From Caulobacter soli (GTDB taxonomy: Bacteria > Pseudomonadota > Alphaproteobacteria > Caulobacterales > Caulobacteraceae), in assembly GCF_011045195.1 (NCBI RefSeq), contig NZ_CP049199.1, positions 2,170,001 to 2,234,000 on the forward strand: a stretch of 64,000 bases of DNA, given 5' to 3'. The notes beneath the pieces are model-generated. The model ran no database searches. It was not told the DNA's origin and worked only from the letters and a program-made list of their open reading frames with translations. Every line of letters begins with the position of its first letter. The stretch's first letter is position 1. A program made the position numbers and the translations under genes. Shown one piece after another: positions 55,677 through 64,000 of this stretch.

Positions 55677-56816
55677 ATGGCCTATCTGCGCTGGCGGCGG
55701 TTCATCGAACTGACCTCGCTCGACCGCCCCTGGGTCGGTGAGCTGTTCATGCGCAAGCGCGACAAGCCGATCGTCGCCGCCCCCGTCGAGAAGTGGGACC
55801 GCGAGTATCGCGAAGGCGTCTATGACCGCCTGGCCCGGTCCGACCAACGTCACCATCACCGCTTGCTGGCCGCCATGATCGCCGATCGTTGGCCCAATCC
55901 CCGCGTGCTCGAGATCGGGGCCGGGGAAGGCGTGCTGTTCGAAGCCTTCCGTCCTCACGCGCCCGCCCGCTATGTCGGCGTCGACTTCTCCGCCCCGGCC
56001 ATCGAGCAGGGTCTGAAGCGCCTGACGGCCGAGCGCGCGGCGGGGCAGGTGGACCTGCTGCTGGGCGACGGCCGCACATTCCGCAGCGATGAAGCCTTTG
56101 ACGTGATCGTGTTCTCCGAGTGCGTAGAGCACCTGGGCGAGGTCGAGGATCTGGTGGCCCACTACGCGCCCAATCTAAAGCCCGACGGCGGGGTGGGCCT
56201 GACCATGTGGCTGGCGCTCAAGCCGCTGCGGCTGTGGCATCGCCTCAAGCGAATGGGTTCGGTGCTGGACGAGGCGACGATCAACACCCCTTGGGGCGGC
56301 GGTTGGCTGATCGCGGTGGTGCGTCCGGTCAAGGCGGCCGTGACGGCCCTGGCGATGACCCTGGCGGGCCTCGCGACGGTCGTTCCGGTCGACGCCTTCG
56401 CCGCGCCCGCGCTCGATCTTCCACTGTCGATCGACATGGCCCGCGCCGCCGTCGACGCCTGCGCGGCTAAAGGCGCGGCGGTCAGCGTCAGCGTGGTCGA
56501 CGACAAGGGCAATCCGCTGGTCGTGCTGAGGGCTCCCAACAGTCCCAAGCCGCCGATCGCCGCGCCGCGCAAGGCCGCCACCGCCGTGCAGTTCGACGCG
56601 CCCGGCAGCGTGATGGAGCCGCGCCAGAAGGCCGACCCCGCCTTCGCCGCCCTGATCGCCGCCGAGCCCGAGCGCCTGAACCCCCACGCCGGCTCCGTGC
56701 CCCTGCATATCGACGGAAAGCTGGTGGGCGGACTGGCCGTGGCCGACACCACCCACGAGACCGCCGACGCCTGCGCTCGCGAGGCCCTGGCCAAGTTCGC
56801 CGACAAGGTGCGCTGA
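55677..56816 (+). CDS. Methyltransferase fused to GlcG/HbpS-type heme-binding domain
   Basis: 379 residues in one frame; the ATG at 55677 has GGGGGAG four bases upstream. Residues about 55-215 are a class I methyltransferase (VLEIGAGEGVLFEAF, VDFSAPAIEQGL, FSECVEHLGEVEDLV). From about 215 a signal-peptide-like stretch begins (VRPVKAAVTALAMTLAGLA), then a GlcG/HbpS domain (about 245-379, VSVVDDKGNPLVVLRAP, GKLVGGLAVADTTHET). GTG 56319 and ATG 56355 could start a separate exported heme-binding protein. The methyltransferase part would then have lost its stop codon. Either a real fusion or two genes joined. Confidence 0.75.
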   Translation: MAYLRWRRFIELTSLDRPWVGELFMRKRDKPIVAAPVEKWDREYREGVYDRLARSDQRHHHRLLAAMIADRWPNPRVLEIGAGEGVLFEAFRPHAPARYVGVDFSAPAIEQGLKRLTAERAAGQVDLLLGDGRTFRSDEAFDVIVFSECVEHLGEVEDLVAHYAPNLKPDGGVGLTMWLALKPLRLWHRLKRMGSVLDEATINTPWGGGWLIAVVRPVKAAVTALAMTLAGLATVVPVDAFAAPALDLPLSIDMARAAVDACAAKGAAVSVSVVDDKGNPLVVLRAPNSPKPPIAAPRKAATAVQFDAPGSVMEPRQKADPAFAALIAAEPERLNPHAGSVPLHIDGKLVGGLAVADTTHETADACAREALAKFADKVR

Positions 56817-56819
56817 GCC

Positions 56820-57734
56820 TTGGGCCTGGTGAAGGACATGTGGCGCGTCGGCCTGGTCCAGGCGCCGATGGCGGACCTGCTGAAGCCCGGCGCCCTGGCC
56901 CAGCATCCGGTGACCTGGATCCCCGATCCCGGTCCGCTGCGCTTCCTGGCCGATCCCATGGGCGTCTGGCGGGGCGAACGGCTCTACGTCTTCGCCGAGA
57001 TCTACGACTATCGCGATCGGGTCGGCGCCATCGAGGTGCTGACCTTCGACGCGGCGTTGAACCTGCTGAGCCGCGAGCCTGCGCTCAAGGAGCCCTGGCA
57101 CCTGTCGTACCCCTTCATCATCGAAGAGGACGGCGAGACCTACATGCTGCCCGAGGCGCACAAGTCGGGGCGGCTGACCCTGTATCGGGCGGAGGACTTT
57201 CCGACGAAATGGACGCCGGTCCAGACGATCGAACTGGACCAGGTGGCCATCGACGCGACCCCGGTGTTCCACGACGGGCGGTGGTGGCTGTTCTACACGC
57301 CGGCCACGACCAAGGCCGAGAAGGTCAGCGCCCTGCACGTGGCCTGGGCGGACAAGATCACCGGTCCCTGGACTCCGCACGTCGGCAATCCGGTGCGTTT
57401 CGACCGGTCCAGTTCACGCCCGGGCGGCACGCCAATCATCGTGGATGGCGCGATCGTTCTGCCGATGCAGGATTGCCGCAAGACCTATGGCGGCGCCATC
57501 CGCGCACTGCGGGTCACCATCCTGACGCCGGATCGTTTCGAGGCCCGGGCTGACGAACCGATCCCGCCGCCGCCCAGCTTCGGACGATTGACGGACGGGC
57601 TGCACACCCTGTCGGCCGCCGGACCGGTTACGCTGATCGACGCCAAGCGCTTCGAAGTCTCGCCACGCTCGCTGGCGCTCGACGTCCGGCGGGAATGGAC
57701 AAGGCGCGTCCCGAAAAGGGCGCGAACGGCTTGA
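56820..57734 (+). CDS. Five-bladed beta-propeller protein, glycan-related
   Basis: About 304 residues; start uncertain (TTG 56820, GTG 56829 or ATG 56838), only a few bases after the preceding gene. Repeats rich in Trp and Asp such as WIPDPGPLRFLADP, LSYPFIIEEDGETYMLPEA, DATPVFHDGRWWLFYT and GGTPIIVDGAIVLPMQ resemble GH43-like or glucosamine-inositolphosphoryl-ceramide-transferase N-terminal propellers. These are often found with surface-polysaccharide genes; a GT4 gene is convergent here. The last 107 bases overlap that gene antisense. The catalytic role is not established. Confidence 0.75.
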   Translation: MGLVKDMWRVGLVQAPMADLLKPGALAQHPVTWIPDPGPLRFLADPMGVWRGERLYVFAEIYDYRDRVGAIEVLTFDAALNLLSREPALKEPWHLSYPFIIEEDGETYMLPEAHKSGRLTLYRAEDFPTKWTPVQTIELDQVAIDATPVFHDGRWWLFYTPATTKAEKVSALHVAWADKITGPWTPHVGNPVRFDRSSSRPGGTPIIVDGAIVLPMQDCRKTYGGAIRALRVTILTPDRFEARADEPIPPPPSFGRLTDGLHTLSAAGPVTLIDAKRFEVSPRSLALDVRREWTRRVPKRARTA

Positions 57735-58851
57735 TCGTCGCGGGGCCCGTCCGCTGGGCGACCACCGCGTCGAACACCTGCAGATAGGCCTCGGCGATCG
57801 GACCGATCCGGTAGTCGGCGACGGAACGCGCCAGGACGCGCGGATCGGGGGCGGGGGCTTCGAGCACCTGGCGCAGGCTTTCGGCCAGAGCGACGGCGTC
57901 GCCGATCGGCGCAACGCGGCCGTTCGAGCCCTCGCTCAGCAGTTCGCGAGCCGCCAGCGTGCAGTCGGTGCTGACCACCGGCCGTCCCGCGCCCAGCGCC
58001 TCGACGATCACCGCCGCATAGCCTTCGTACCAGGAGGTCAGCAAGAAGGTCCGGGCGAGCTTCAGCCATGGCCGGATATCGGGAACATAGCCGGGCAGGC
58101 GCACGCGGTCGGCGACGCCCAACTCGGTCGCCAGCGCTTCGAGCTCGGCTCGCCGCTCGCCTTCGCCGACGATCACCAGTTCGGCTTCCGGATCATTCAA
58201 CAGGGCGAAGGCGCGCAGGGCCACGTCGAAGCCCTTCTCCTTGACCAGCCGACCGGCCGCCAGGATCAGCTTGCCGCTAGCCGGCGGGACGAAGGCGTGG
58301 TCGTCGTCGTTCAGGGCCGGCAAGCGGATGCACTGGGTGATGCGCCGTCCCAGCGTCCGGTTGGCGTCATCGGTCATGCTGTCCGACAGCGAAATGGCCC
58401 GGTCGACGCGACGCAGCTGATAGCGGGTCTTCAGATTGTAGGGGATCTGGGCCAGGGCGCCGCGACCGTGGCGATAGAGCGGGGTGCCGATCTGGGCGAT
58501 GACGCCGGGCCGCTGATCGGCGGGCAGGGCGTCCACCGCCGGCAGGATCGGCCAGTGATAATTGCCGGGCACGAACAGGATATCGGGGCGCTGCTTGGCG
58601 ACGAAGGCCGCCGTGGCTTGGCCCAGGGCCTTGCGCGAACCGCGACCGCGCGGGATCGGCGGATCGGCCTCGACCACCTCGACATCGGCATGGATGAGGT
58701 CGGCCAGCGGGCCTTCGCGGGTCCCGCAGAACAGGGTGACCCGGCGTCCCGACGCCGCCCAGCGGTTGGCCAGCCGCACCGCGATCCGCTCCGACCCGCC
58801 CAAAGGCAGGTCATGCAGCACGATCGCGATCGTGCGCGCTTTGTCGCCCAT
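57628..58851 (-). CDS. GT4-family glycosyltransferase
   Basis: 407 residues, starting MGDKARTIAIVLHDLPLGGS. GT-B fold: N-terminal domain ending near residue 190, then the donor-binding domain with AAGRLVKEKGFDVAL, PEAELVIVGEGERR and the E-x7-E region SWYEGYAAVIVEALGAGRP. It transfers a sugar from a nucleotide donor, probably for a surface glycan. It is convergent with the propeller gene; the two reading frames overlap for 107 bases. Confidence 0.92.
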   Translation of the reverse strand: MGDKARTIAIVLHDLPLGGSERIAVRLANRWAASGRRVTLFCGTREGPLADLIHADVEVVEADPPIPRGRGSRKALGQATAAFVAKQRPDILFVPGNYHWPILPAVDALPADQRPGVIAQIGTPLYRHGRGALAQIPYNLKTRYQLRRVDRAISLSDSMTDDANRTLGRRITQCIRLPALNDDDHAFVPPASGKLILAAGRLVKEKGFDVALRAFALLNDPEAELVIVGEGERRAELEALATELGVADRVRLPGYVPDIRPWLKLARTFLLTSWYEGYAAVIVEALGAGRPVVSTDCTLAARELLSEGSNGRVAPIGDAVALAESLRQVLEAPAPDPRVLARSVADYRIGPIAEAYLQVFDAVVAQRTGPATIKPFAPFSGRALSIPAGRRAPASVARLRSAWRRSA

Positions 58852-59007
58852 TTTCCGGTCCCCCGACCATCGACGTGATGGGGCGTCGGGCGCGGGCGAA
58901 CCGCGGGCTTACGAGCTCCACTAAAGGCTAGACGTCGCGGCGCGGGCGGCACCGGAAGGGATTTGTTTCGAGCCTGTTATATTTCGAAAGCCGGGCGTTC
59001 GACGCCG

Positions 59008-60363
59008 TCAGGCCGGGAGCTTGGCCTTCTCGCTCCACAGGTCCAGGTCGTCCTCGCGGCCGATCAGGGCCAGGCCCGAGGCGATGGATTCGAACTCGCC
59101 GCCGCTCTCTATCTTGGTCGCCCCGAACCGGCGCAGGAAGATGTCGCGCACGGCGGGCACGAACGAGCTGCCGCCGGTCAGGAAGACCCGGTCCACGCCG
59201 TCGGGGCCGAGGCCGGAACGCTCCAGCGCCTGGTCGACGGCGGTCTCGATGGCCTTCAGTTCCGGCGCGATCCAGCCCTCGAAATCGGTGCGTTGAACGG
59301 GCTTCTCGATCAGCACCGAACCGGCCTCGAAGCGGAACGTCGCTTGATCCTGGCTCGACAGCGCCTCCTTCAGCGCCGAGACGGCGCGATAGAGGGCGTA
59401 GCCGTGATTGTCGTCCAGCACCTCGATCAGGCGTGAGATCTTCTCCGGCTCCATGGCCGTGCGCTCCAGGGCGCGGATATCGCGCATGTCCTTGGAGGCG
59501 CGCAGCAGGGCCAGCTGATCCCAGCGGGCGAAGGCGGTGTAGTAGCGCTGCGGGATCGGCAGGCGGTTGTCGAAGGCCTTGTACAGGCTGCCCTTGCCCA
59601 GTTCGGGCGAGACCAACTGGTCGATGATCCGGTAGTCGAACGCGTCGCCGGCAACGCCGACGCCCGAACGGGCCAGGGCGGTCGAGCGCAGCTTGCCGTC
59701 CCCATTTTCAGAAGGGGCGCGCTCGAACCGCACGATCGAGAAGTCGCTGGTGCCGCCGCCGAAGTCGGCGACCAGCACGGTGGCGTCCTGCTTGAGCTGG
59801 CGCGCGAAGAAGAACGCCGCCCCGACCGGCTCGTAGGCATAGCGGATGTCGGTGAAGCCCAGGCGCTTGAAGCCGGCTTCGTAACGCGACAGGGCCAGAG
59901 CCTCATCAGGATTGCCGCCGGCGAAGGTGACCGGTCGCCCGACGATCACACGCGGCGGCAAGGTTTCCATGGCCGCGCCGCCATGGCTTTGCAGCTTCAG
60001 CAGGAAGTCCGACAGCAAGTCCTCGAACAAGTAGCGCTTGTTGAGGATCTTGGTCTCGGTGAAGGCGGCGCTGGCGGCGAAGGTCTTGAACGACTGGATG
60101 AAGCGGGTCTCCAGCGGATCCTCGACATAGGCCTCGATCGCCCAGGGGCCGGCCTCGGTCACCAGTTCGTTCGGTCGGCCGTTCGAACCCATGACGGCGT
60201 GGAAGCTCAGCGCCGAGCGGAAGGCGAAGATGTCGCCGTCGGCCGTGGGGAACTTGACCAGCGTGGCGGGGCCGTCGCCGTGGGTCATCGAGACCACGGT
60301 GTTGGTCGTGCCGAAATCGATGCCGATCGTCGGGCCGATCGTCGTTTGGGGAACGGACGTCAT
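59008..60363 (-). CDS. Hsp70-family protein, YegD-like
   Basis: 451 residues, starting with IGIDFGTTNTVVSM, the phosphate-1 motif. Connect and phosphate-2 motifs appear as LVADFGGGTSDFSIV, and the adenosine motif as VFLTGGSSFVPAVRDIF. The protein ends after the nucleotide-binding domain: the usual Hsp70 substrate-binding and lid domains are missing. It matches the YegD group, whose clients are unknown. No grpE- or dnaJ-like gene is next to it. Confidence 0.92.
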   Translation of the reverse strand: MTSVPQTTIGPTIGIDFGTTNTVVSMTHGDGPATLVKFPTADGDIFAFRSALSFHAVMGSNGRPNELVTEAGPWAIEAYVEDPLETRFIQSFKTFAASAAFTETKILNKRYLFEDLLSDFLLKLQSHGGAAMETLPPRVIVGRPVTFAGGNPDEALALSRYEAGFKRLGFTDIRYAYEPVGAAFFFARQLKQDATVLVADFGGGTSDFSIVRFERAPSENGDGKLRSTALARSGVGVAGDAFDYRIIDQLVSPELGKGSLYKAFDNRLPIPQRYYTAFARWDQLALLRASKDMRDIRALERTAMEPEKISRLIEVLDDNHGYALYRAVSALKEALSSQDQATFRFEAGSVLIEKPVQRTDFEGWIAPELKAIETAVDQALERSGLGPDGVDRVFLTGGSSFVPAVRDIFLRRFGATKIESGGEFESIASGLALIGREDDLDLWSEKAKLPA

Positions 60364-60485
60364 GGGGAGGGCCTGGGCGGGAGGAGGGCAGGGTTCCTAA
60401 CCCTCCAGGCGCTGGCGTCAAGCGCGGCGAGACGCTTTCGACAAAGCGGTCTTGGCGATCCGCGTTCCATGGCTAAGGCTTGGGC

Positions 60486-61301
60486 ATGCATCGCAGACGA
60501 TTCCTCGCCGCCACGGCCGCCACGGCCGCCGCCGCCTTCGCCCCTTCCGTGTCACGCGCCGTGACGCCGGATGGAACCTTCATGGTCGACAGCCACGTGC
60601 TGGGCGGCCAGCGCCGCGTCAATATCGCCCTGCCGCCCGACTACGCGACGTCGAGGCGGCGGTTCCCGGTGCTCTACCTGCTGGACGGCGGGACGGTGCA
60701 AGAGGACTTCCCCAAGATCACCGACCTTGTCGCCCAGATGGTGACCGCCAAGACGCTGGCCCCGATGATCGTGGTCGGGATCGAGGGCGTCGACCGCAAG
60801 CACGACCTTACCCATCCCGCGACCTTCGCCGACGATCTGAAGCTGCTGCCGCAGTCCGGCGGTTCCGAGGCCTATCGCCGCTTCCTGGTCGACGAACTCC
60901 AGCCGTGGGTGAAGGCGCGCTACCGCGTCAACGGCCAGAACGGGCTGATCGGCGAGTCCCTGGCCGGGCTGTTCGTGGTCGAGACCTTCCTGCGCGAGCC
61001 CCGGGCCTTCGACGCCTATCTGGCCGCCAGTCCCAGCCTGTGGTGGGACGATCAGAGCCTGTCGCGCCGGGCCTCGGACCTGTTGGCCCGGGGCGGGTTC
61101 AACGGACGCCGTCTCTATCTGTCGATCGGGGACGAAGGCACGACCATGCAGGCGGGCGTCGATCGCGTGGTCGCGGCGCTCAAGGCCGCGCCGCCGAAGG
61201 GCCTCGTCTGGCGCTACGATCCCCAGCCCCAGGAACATCACAGCACCATCTACGACCCGTCCGCCAAGGCTGGTCTGCCCTGGCTGTTCCCGCCCCGTTA
61301 A
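60486..61301 (+). CDS. Tat-exported esterase-D/IroE-like hydrolase
   Basis: ATG 60486 opens MHRRRFLAATAATAAAAF, a Tat signal; an in-frame TTG six bases earlier is less likely. The 271-residue alpha/beta hydrolase has VLYLLDGGTVQEDF, nucleophile Ser158 in IGESLAGLF, and a late His in QPQEHHSTIY. It resembles enterochelin-esterase-type and S-formylglutathione-hydrolase-like enzymes of the periplasm. The substrate may be a siderophore or acylated sugar. Confidence 0.88.
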   Translation: MHRRRFLAATAATAAAAFAPSVSRAVTPDGTFMVDSHVLGGQRRVNIALPPDYATSRRRFPVLYLLDGGTVQEDFPKITDLVAQMVTAKTLAPMIVVGIEGVDRKHDLTHPATFADDLKLLPQSGGSEAYRRFLVDELQPWVKARYRVNGQNGLIGESLAGLFVVETFLREPRAFDAYLAASPSLWWDDQSLSRRASDLLARGGFNGRRLYLSIGDEGTTMQAGVDRVVAALKAAPPKGLVWRYDPQPQEHHSTIYDPSAKAGLPWLFPPR

Positions 61302-61388
61302 CGCGTCTTTCACGCGGCCCGACAAACATCGTTCGAAAGATGACTCGGGCCACGTCAGTTCAGCGTTAGCGGCCCGGCGGGGGAAGCC

Positions 61389-63206
61389 ATGGGACTCGAC
61401 GACCTCAAGATCTCGACCAAGGTGTTGTTGCCGGCCGCGATCCTGGCCGTGGCCGTCCTGGGTTGCACCGGCATGGGCGTCTGGCAGCAGAAGAGCCTGC
61501 AGGACGCCACCCGGATCCTGGTCGAGCATCGCTCGCCGGCCGAGGTGCAGTCGGCCCGCTTCAGCCGCCGCCTCAGCATGATGGGCCACGCCGCCCACCG
61601 CGCGGTCACCTACGAGGGGACCTCGGACGCGGCCCGATCGGCTTCCAAGGAACTCGACAAGGTCTATGCCGAGGGCAAGGACAGCCTGGACAAGATGGTC
61701 AAGGCCGACCCCACAATCGCGCCTGTCGCCGACGGCTTCCGCCAGCGCATCGACGCCCTCTACGCCGACGGACGCGCGGCCGCCGATCTCGGGCTGGCCA
61801 ATGATGACACCGGTGCCATCGCGCGGCTTTCGGCGCTGGATCCGGCCATCGACAGCCTGTCCAAGGACGCCAAGGCCTGGGGCGACGGCTACCACGTCGA
61901 GACCGACGCCCTGGTCGCCGGGGCCAACAAGAAGGCCAATCAGGGCGCGCTGCTGACCATGTTGGCGGGCCTGGCCGCCGCGATCGGCGGCATGGGCTTC
62001 GCGCTATGGATCGGGTCCAGCAAGATCTCCCGCCCGGTGGCCTCGCTGTCCAAGACCATGACGGCGCTCGCCCAGGGCGAGATCGAGGTTGTCGTCGCCG
62101 CCACCGGCCGCAAGGACGAGATCGGGCTGATGGCCCGGGCCGTCCAGGTGTTCAAGGACAACGCCGTGGCCCTGCGCACGTCGGAGTCCGAGCAGCAGCG
62201 GATCAGCGCCGCCAGCGAGGCCGAGCGTCTCCGCAACGAGGCGGCCAGCCAGGGCGCGGCCCAGGACCAGGCCTTCGTCATGGAACGCATCGCGGCCGGC
62301 CTGGCCCGCCTGTCGCGCGGCGACCTGACCGTCCGCGTCGTCGATCCGTTCCCCGAGGGCTACGGCCAGCTGCGCACCGACTTCAACGGCGCCATGGACC
62401 ATCTGGACCAGGCCATGGGCCAGATCCTGAGCGCGGTCGGCGGCATTGGCCGCAGCTCCGACGAGATCACCGCCGCCGCCGACAACACCGCCCGCCGCAG
62501 CGAGCAGCAGGCCGCCAGCCTGGAAGAGACCGCCGCGGCGCTGGACGAGATCACCGCCACGGTGCGCCGCGCCTCGCAGGGGGCCAATGACGCGGCCCGC
62601 GTCGTCGGTTCGACCCGAGAGGACGCCGAGCGTTCGGGCGAGGTGGTGCGCGGCGCTGTCGCGGCCATGAACGGCATCGAGCAGTCTTCGCAGCAGATCG
62701 GCCAGATCATCGGCGTCATCGACGAGATCGCCTTCCAGACCAATCTTCTGGCCCTGAACGCGGGCGTGGAAGCCGCCCGGGCCGGGGACGCGGGGCGCGG
62801 CTTCGCGGTCGTCGCCCAGGAAGTGCGGGCCCTGGCCCAGCGCTCGGCGGAAGCGGCCAAGGAGATCAAGACCCTGATCTCGACCTCGGCTGGCCAGGTC
62901 GGGCAAGGCGTCAAGCTGGTCGGCCAGACCGGCGAGGCGCTGGAGGGCATCGTGTTCAAGGTGGGCGAGATCGACGCCCTGGTGAAGGAACTGGCCGCTT
63001 CGGCCGGCGAGCAGGCCACCGGCCTCAACGAGATCAACACCGCCGTCAACCAGATGGACCAGGGCGTGCAGCAGAACGCGGCCATGATCGAACAGGCCAC
63101 GGCCGTCAGCCACGCCCTGAAGACCGAGATCGGCGGTCTCGTCCAGATGATGAGCCGCTTCCAGGTCAGCGGCGCCGGCGCCGCGCCGATGCGCCGGGCG
63201 GGCTAG
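61389..63206 (+). CDS. Methyl-accepting chemotaxis protein
   Basis: 605 residues. N-terminal TM (about 14-33, [19 protein letters not shown]), a four-helix periplasmic domain, TM2 (about 185-205, [20 protein letters not shown]), HAMP, then the signalling hairpin [20 protein letters not shown]. The last 250 residues are nearly identical to those of the receptor at 49402-51213, so they are paralogues that share a core adaptor interface but differ in sensor domain. No CheR-docking pentapeptide. No che genes are near. Confidence 0.95.
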   Translation: MGLDDLKISTKVLLPAAILAVAVLGCTGMGVWQQKSLQDATRILVEHRSPAEVQSARFSRRLSMMGHAAHRAVTYEGTSDAARSASKELDKVYAEGKDSLDKMVKADPTIAPVADGFRQRIDALYADGRAAADLGLANDDTGAIARLSALDPAIDSLSKDAKAWGDGYHVETDALVAGANKKANQGALLTMLAGLAAAIGGMGFALWIGSSKISRPVASLSKTMTALAQGEIEVVVAATGRKDEIGLMARAVQVFKDNAVALRTSESEQQRISAASEAERLRNEAASQGAAQDQAFVMERIAAGLARLSRGDLTVRVVDPFPEGYGQLRTDFNGAMDHLDQAMGQILSAVGGIGRSSDEITAAADNTARRSEQQAASLEETAAALDEITATVRRASQGANDAARVVGSTREDAERSGEVVRGAVAAMNGIEQSSQQIGQIIGVIDEIAFQTNLLALNAGVEAARAGDAGRGFAVVAQEVRALAQRSAEAAKEIKTLISTSAGQVGQGVKLVGQTGEALEGIVFKVGEIDALVKELAASAGEQATGLNEINTAVNQMDQGVQQNAAMIEQATAVSHALKTEIGGLVQMMSRFQVSGAGAAPMRRAG

Positions 63207-63209
63207 GTC

Positions 63210-63323
63210 ATGGCGCGTCGCCTGGCCCGAGCCCGGTGGATCGCGGTGTCGATCTGGTGTGGTCTTGTCTTGCTGCTGATTGGCATTGGCGTGTTCGTGC
63301 TGAACGAGCCCGCGCCGGTCTGA
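63210..63323 (+). CDS. Small single-pass membrane peptide, 37 residues
   Basis: It starts three bases after the chemoreceptor stop, with GGGCGGGCTAGG upstream. The product begins MARRLARARW and continues as a single hydrophobic helix, WCGLVLLLIGIGVFVLNEP. Basic N-terminus in, helix through the membrane and short C-tail is the predicted layout. It may be co-translated with the receptor. Function unknown; it was too short for routine gene calling. Confidence 0.55.
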   Translation: MARRLARARWIAVSIWCGLVLLLIGIGVFVLNEPAPV

Positions 63324-63392
63324 ACGTCCCGCCGCATTGACTTCCCGGCCGGCCTCCTGTCGATACGCCGCTCAACAGAGAGGGCTTTGGCC

Positions 63393-64000
63393 TTGGAAGA
63401 CTTCGACGTCGTGGTGCTGGGCGCCGGCGCGGCCGGGATGATGTGCGCCATCGAGGCGGGCAAGCGCGGCCGCTCGGTGCTGATCGTCGACCATGCCAAG
63501 GCCCCCGGCGAGAAGATCCGCATCAGCGGCGGCGGGCGCTGCAACTTCACCAACGTCAACACCGCCCAGGCCAACTTCCTGTCGGCCAATCCGAAGTTCT
63601 GCGTCTCGGCCCTGCGCCGCTATCGGCCGACCGACTTCATCGCCCTGGTCCAGAAGTACGGCATCGCCTTCCACGAGAAGACCCTCGGCCAGCTGTTCTG
63701 CGACGGCTCGGCCAAGCAGATCATCGAGATGCTGCTGACCGAGATGGACAAGGCCGGCGTCAAGCTGCGCCTGGAGGCCGAGATCAAGGGCGTGGCCAAG
63801 GACGGGGAGGGTTGGCGGGTCAGCTTCGCCCACGGCCCGGTGAGCTGTCGTTCGGTCGTGGTCGCCACGGGCGGCAAGTCGATCCCCAAGATGGGGGCGA
63901 CGGGCCTGGGCTACGAGATCGCCCAGCAGTTTGGCCTCAACATCGTCGAGACTCGGCCGGCCCTGGTGCCGCTGACCTTCGAGGTGAAGACCCTGGAACG
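63393..64000 (+). CDS. HI0933-family NAD(P)/FAD flavoprotein (3' end outside window)
   Basis: The TTG at 63393 has GAGAGGG eight bases upstream; this start leads directly to DFDVVVLGAGAAGMMCAIEA, the FAD Rossmann motif. The next signature ISGGGRCNFTNVN is specific for the HI0933/YhiN family, and VVATGGKSIPKMGATG is the second nucleotide motif. About 202 residues are visible; the rest lies beyond the window. The family probably reduces an unknown substrate. Confidence 0.93.
   Translation, partial: MEDFDVVVLGAGAAGMMCAIEAGKRGRSVLIVDHAKAPGEKIRISGGGRCNFTNVNTAQANFLSANPKFCVSALRRYRPTDFIALVQKYGIAFHEKTLGQLFCDGSAKQIIEMLLTEMDKAGVKLRLEAEIKGVAKDGEGWRVSFAHGPVSCRSVVVATGGKSIPKMGATGLGYEIAQQFGLNIVETRPALVPLTFEVKTLE

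Overview
The window is high-GC DNA with dense, short-spaced genes. It most likely comes from a Caulobacter-type alphaproteobacterium. The strongest marker is popZ (13511-14059), the polar-organising protein of Caulobacter, sitting in the usual order pcm-like gene, tolC-family gene, popZ, valS. Supporting signs are a CtrA-type TTAA-N7-TTAA motif, an alphaproteobacterial GTTC-N7-GTTC LexA box, many TTG/GTG starts, and a TonB-dependent receptor, Tat-exported hydrolases and a GH3 enzyme typical of an oligotroph feeding on plant polymers. No prophage, insertion sequence, CRISPR array or plasmid gene was seen.

Layout. 1-9.4 kb: end of a TonB-dependent receptor, an ornithine cyclodeaminase homologue, two exported peptidases (S10 and DUF885), tRNA-Asn, a GH3 beta-glucosidase with a LacI-type operator, and a degenerate nuclease-like protein. 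9.6-19.4 kb: DUF6880, a PIMT-like protein, TolC-family channel, popZ, valS, two small exported proteins, a serine hydrolase. 19.5-30 kb: acyl-CoA synthetase, amidase, tlyA, a glycine-zipper protein, two methyltransferases, tRNA-Cys, an epoxide-hydrolase-like enzyme, an HtrA-like pseudoprotease and an AraC regulator. 30-36 kb: a 50-residue acidic peptide gene, a radical SAM gene under a LexA box, a HAD phosphatase, a short glycosyltransferase, a P-loop kinase, a lytic transglycosylase and a uracil-DNA glycosylase. 36-47.5 kb: ETF-ubiquinone oxidoreductase, a TPR lipoprotein, ispE, the glnK-amt pair, a DMT protein, glyQ-glyS. 47.5-64 kb: a hybrid histidine kinase, two chemoreceptors, a carbohydrate porin, ppdK, a surface-glycan-like group (methyltransferase/heme-binding fusion, beta-propeller protein, GT4 transferase), an Hsp70-like protein, a Tat-exported esterase, a 37-residue membrane peptide and the start of an HI0933-type flavoprotein.

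How the parts connect. Most of the region is housekeeping: three translation enzymes, RNA methylation, isoprenoid synthesis, nitrogen sensing. Around it lie scavenging functions. One 14-bp palindrome occurs upstream of the GH3 gene and, reverse-complemented, between the porin and ppdK. This suggests that beta-glucoside breakdown and PEP metabolism share a sugar-responsive repressor. The most unusual items are that operator pair, the LexA-box radical SAM gene, the HtrA-like protein missing two triad residues, the methyltransferase/heme-binding fusion, a patch of foreign codon use inside glyS, and several long palindromes at gene boundaries.
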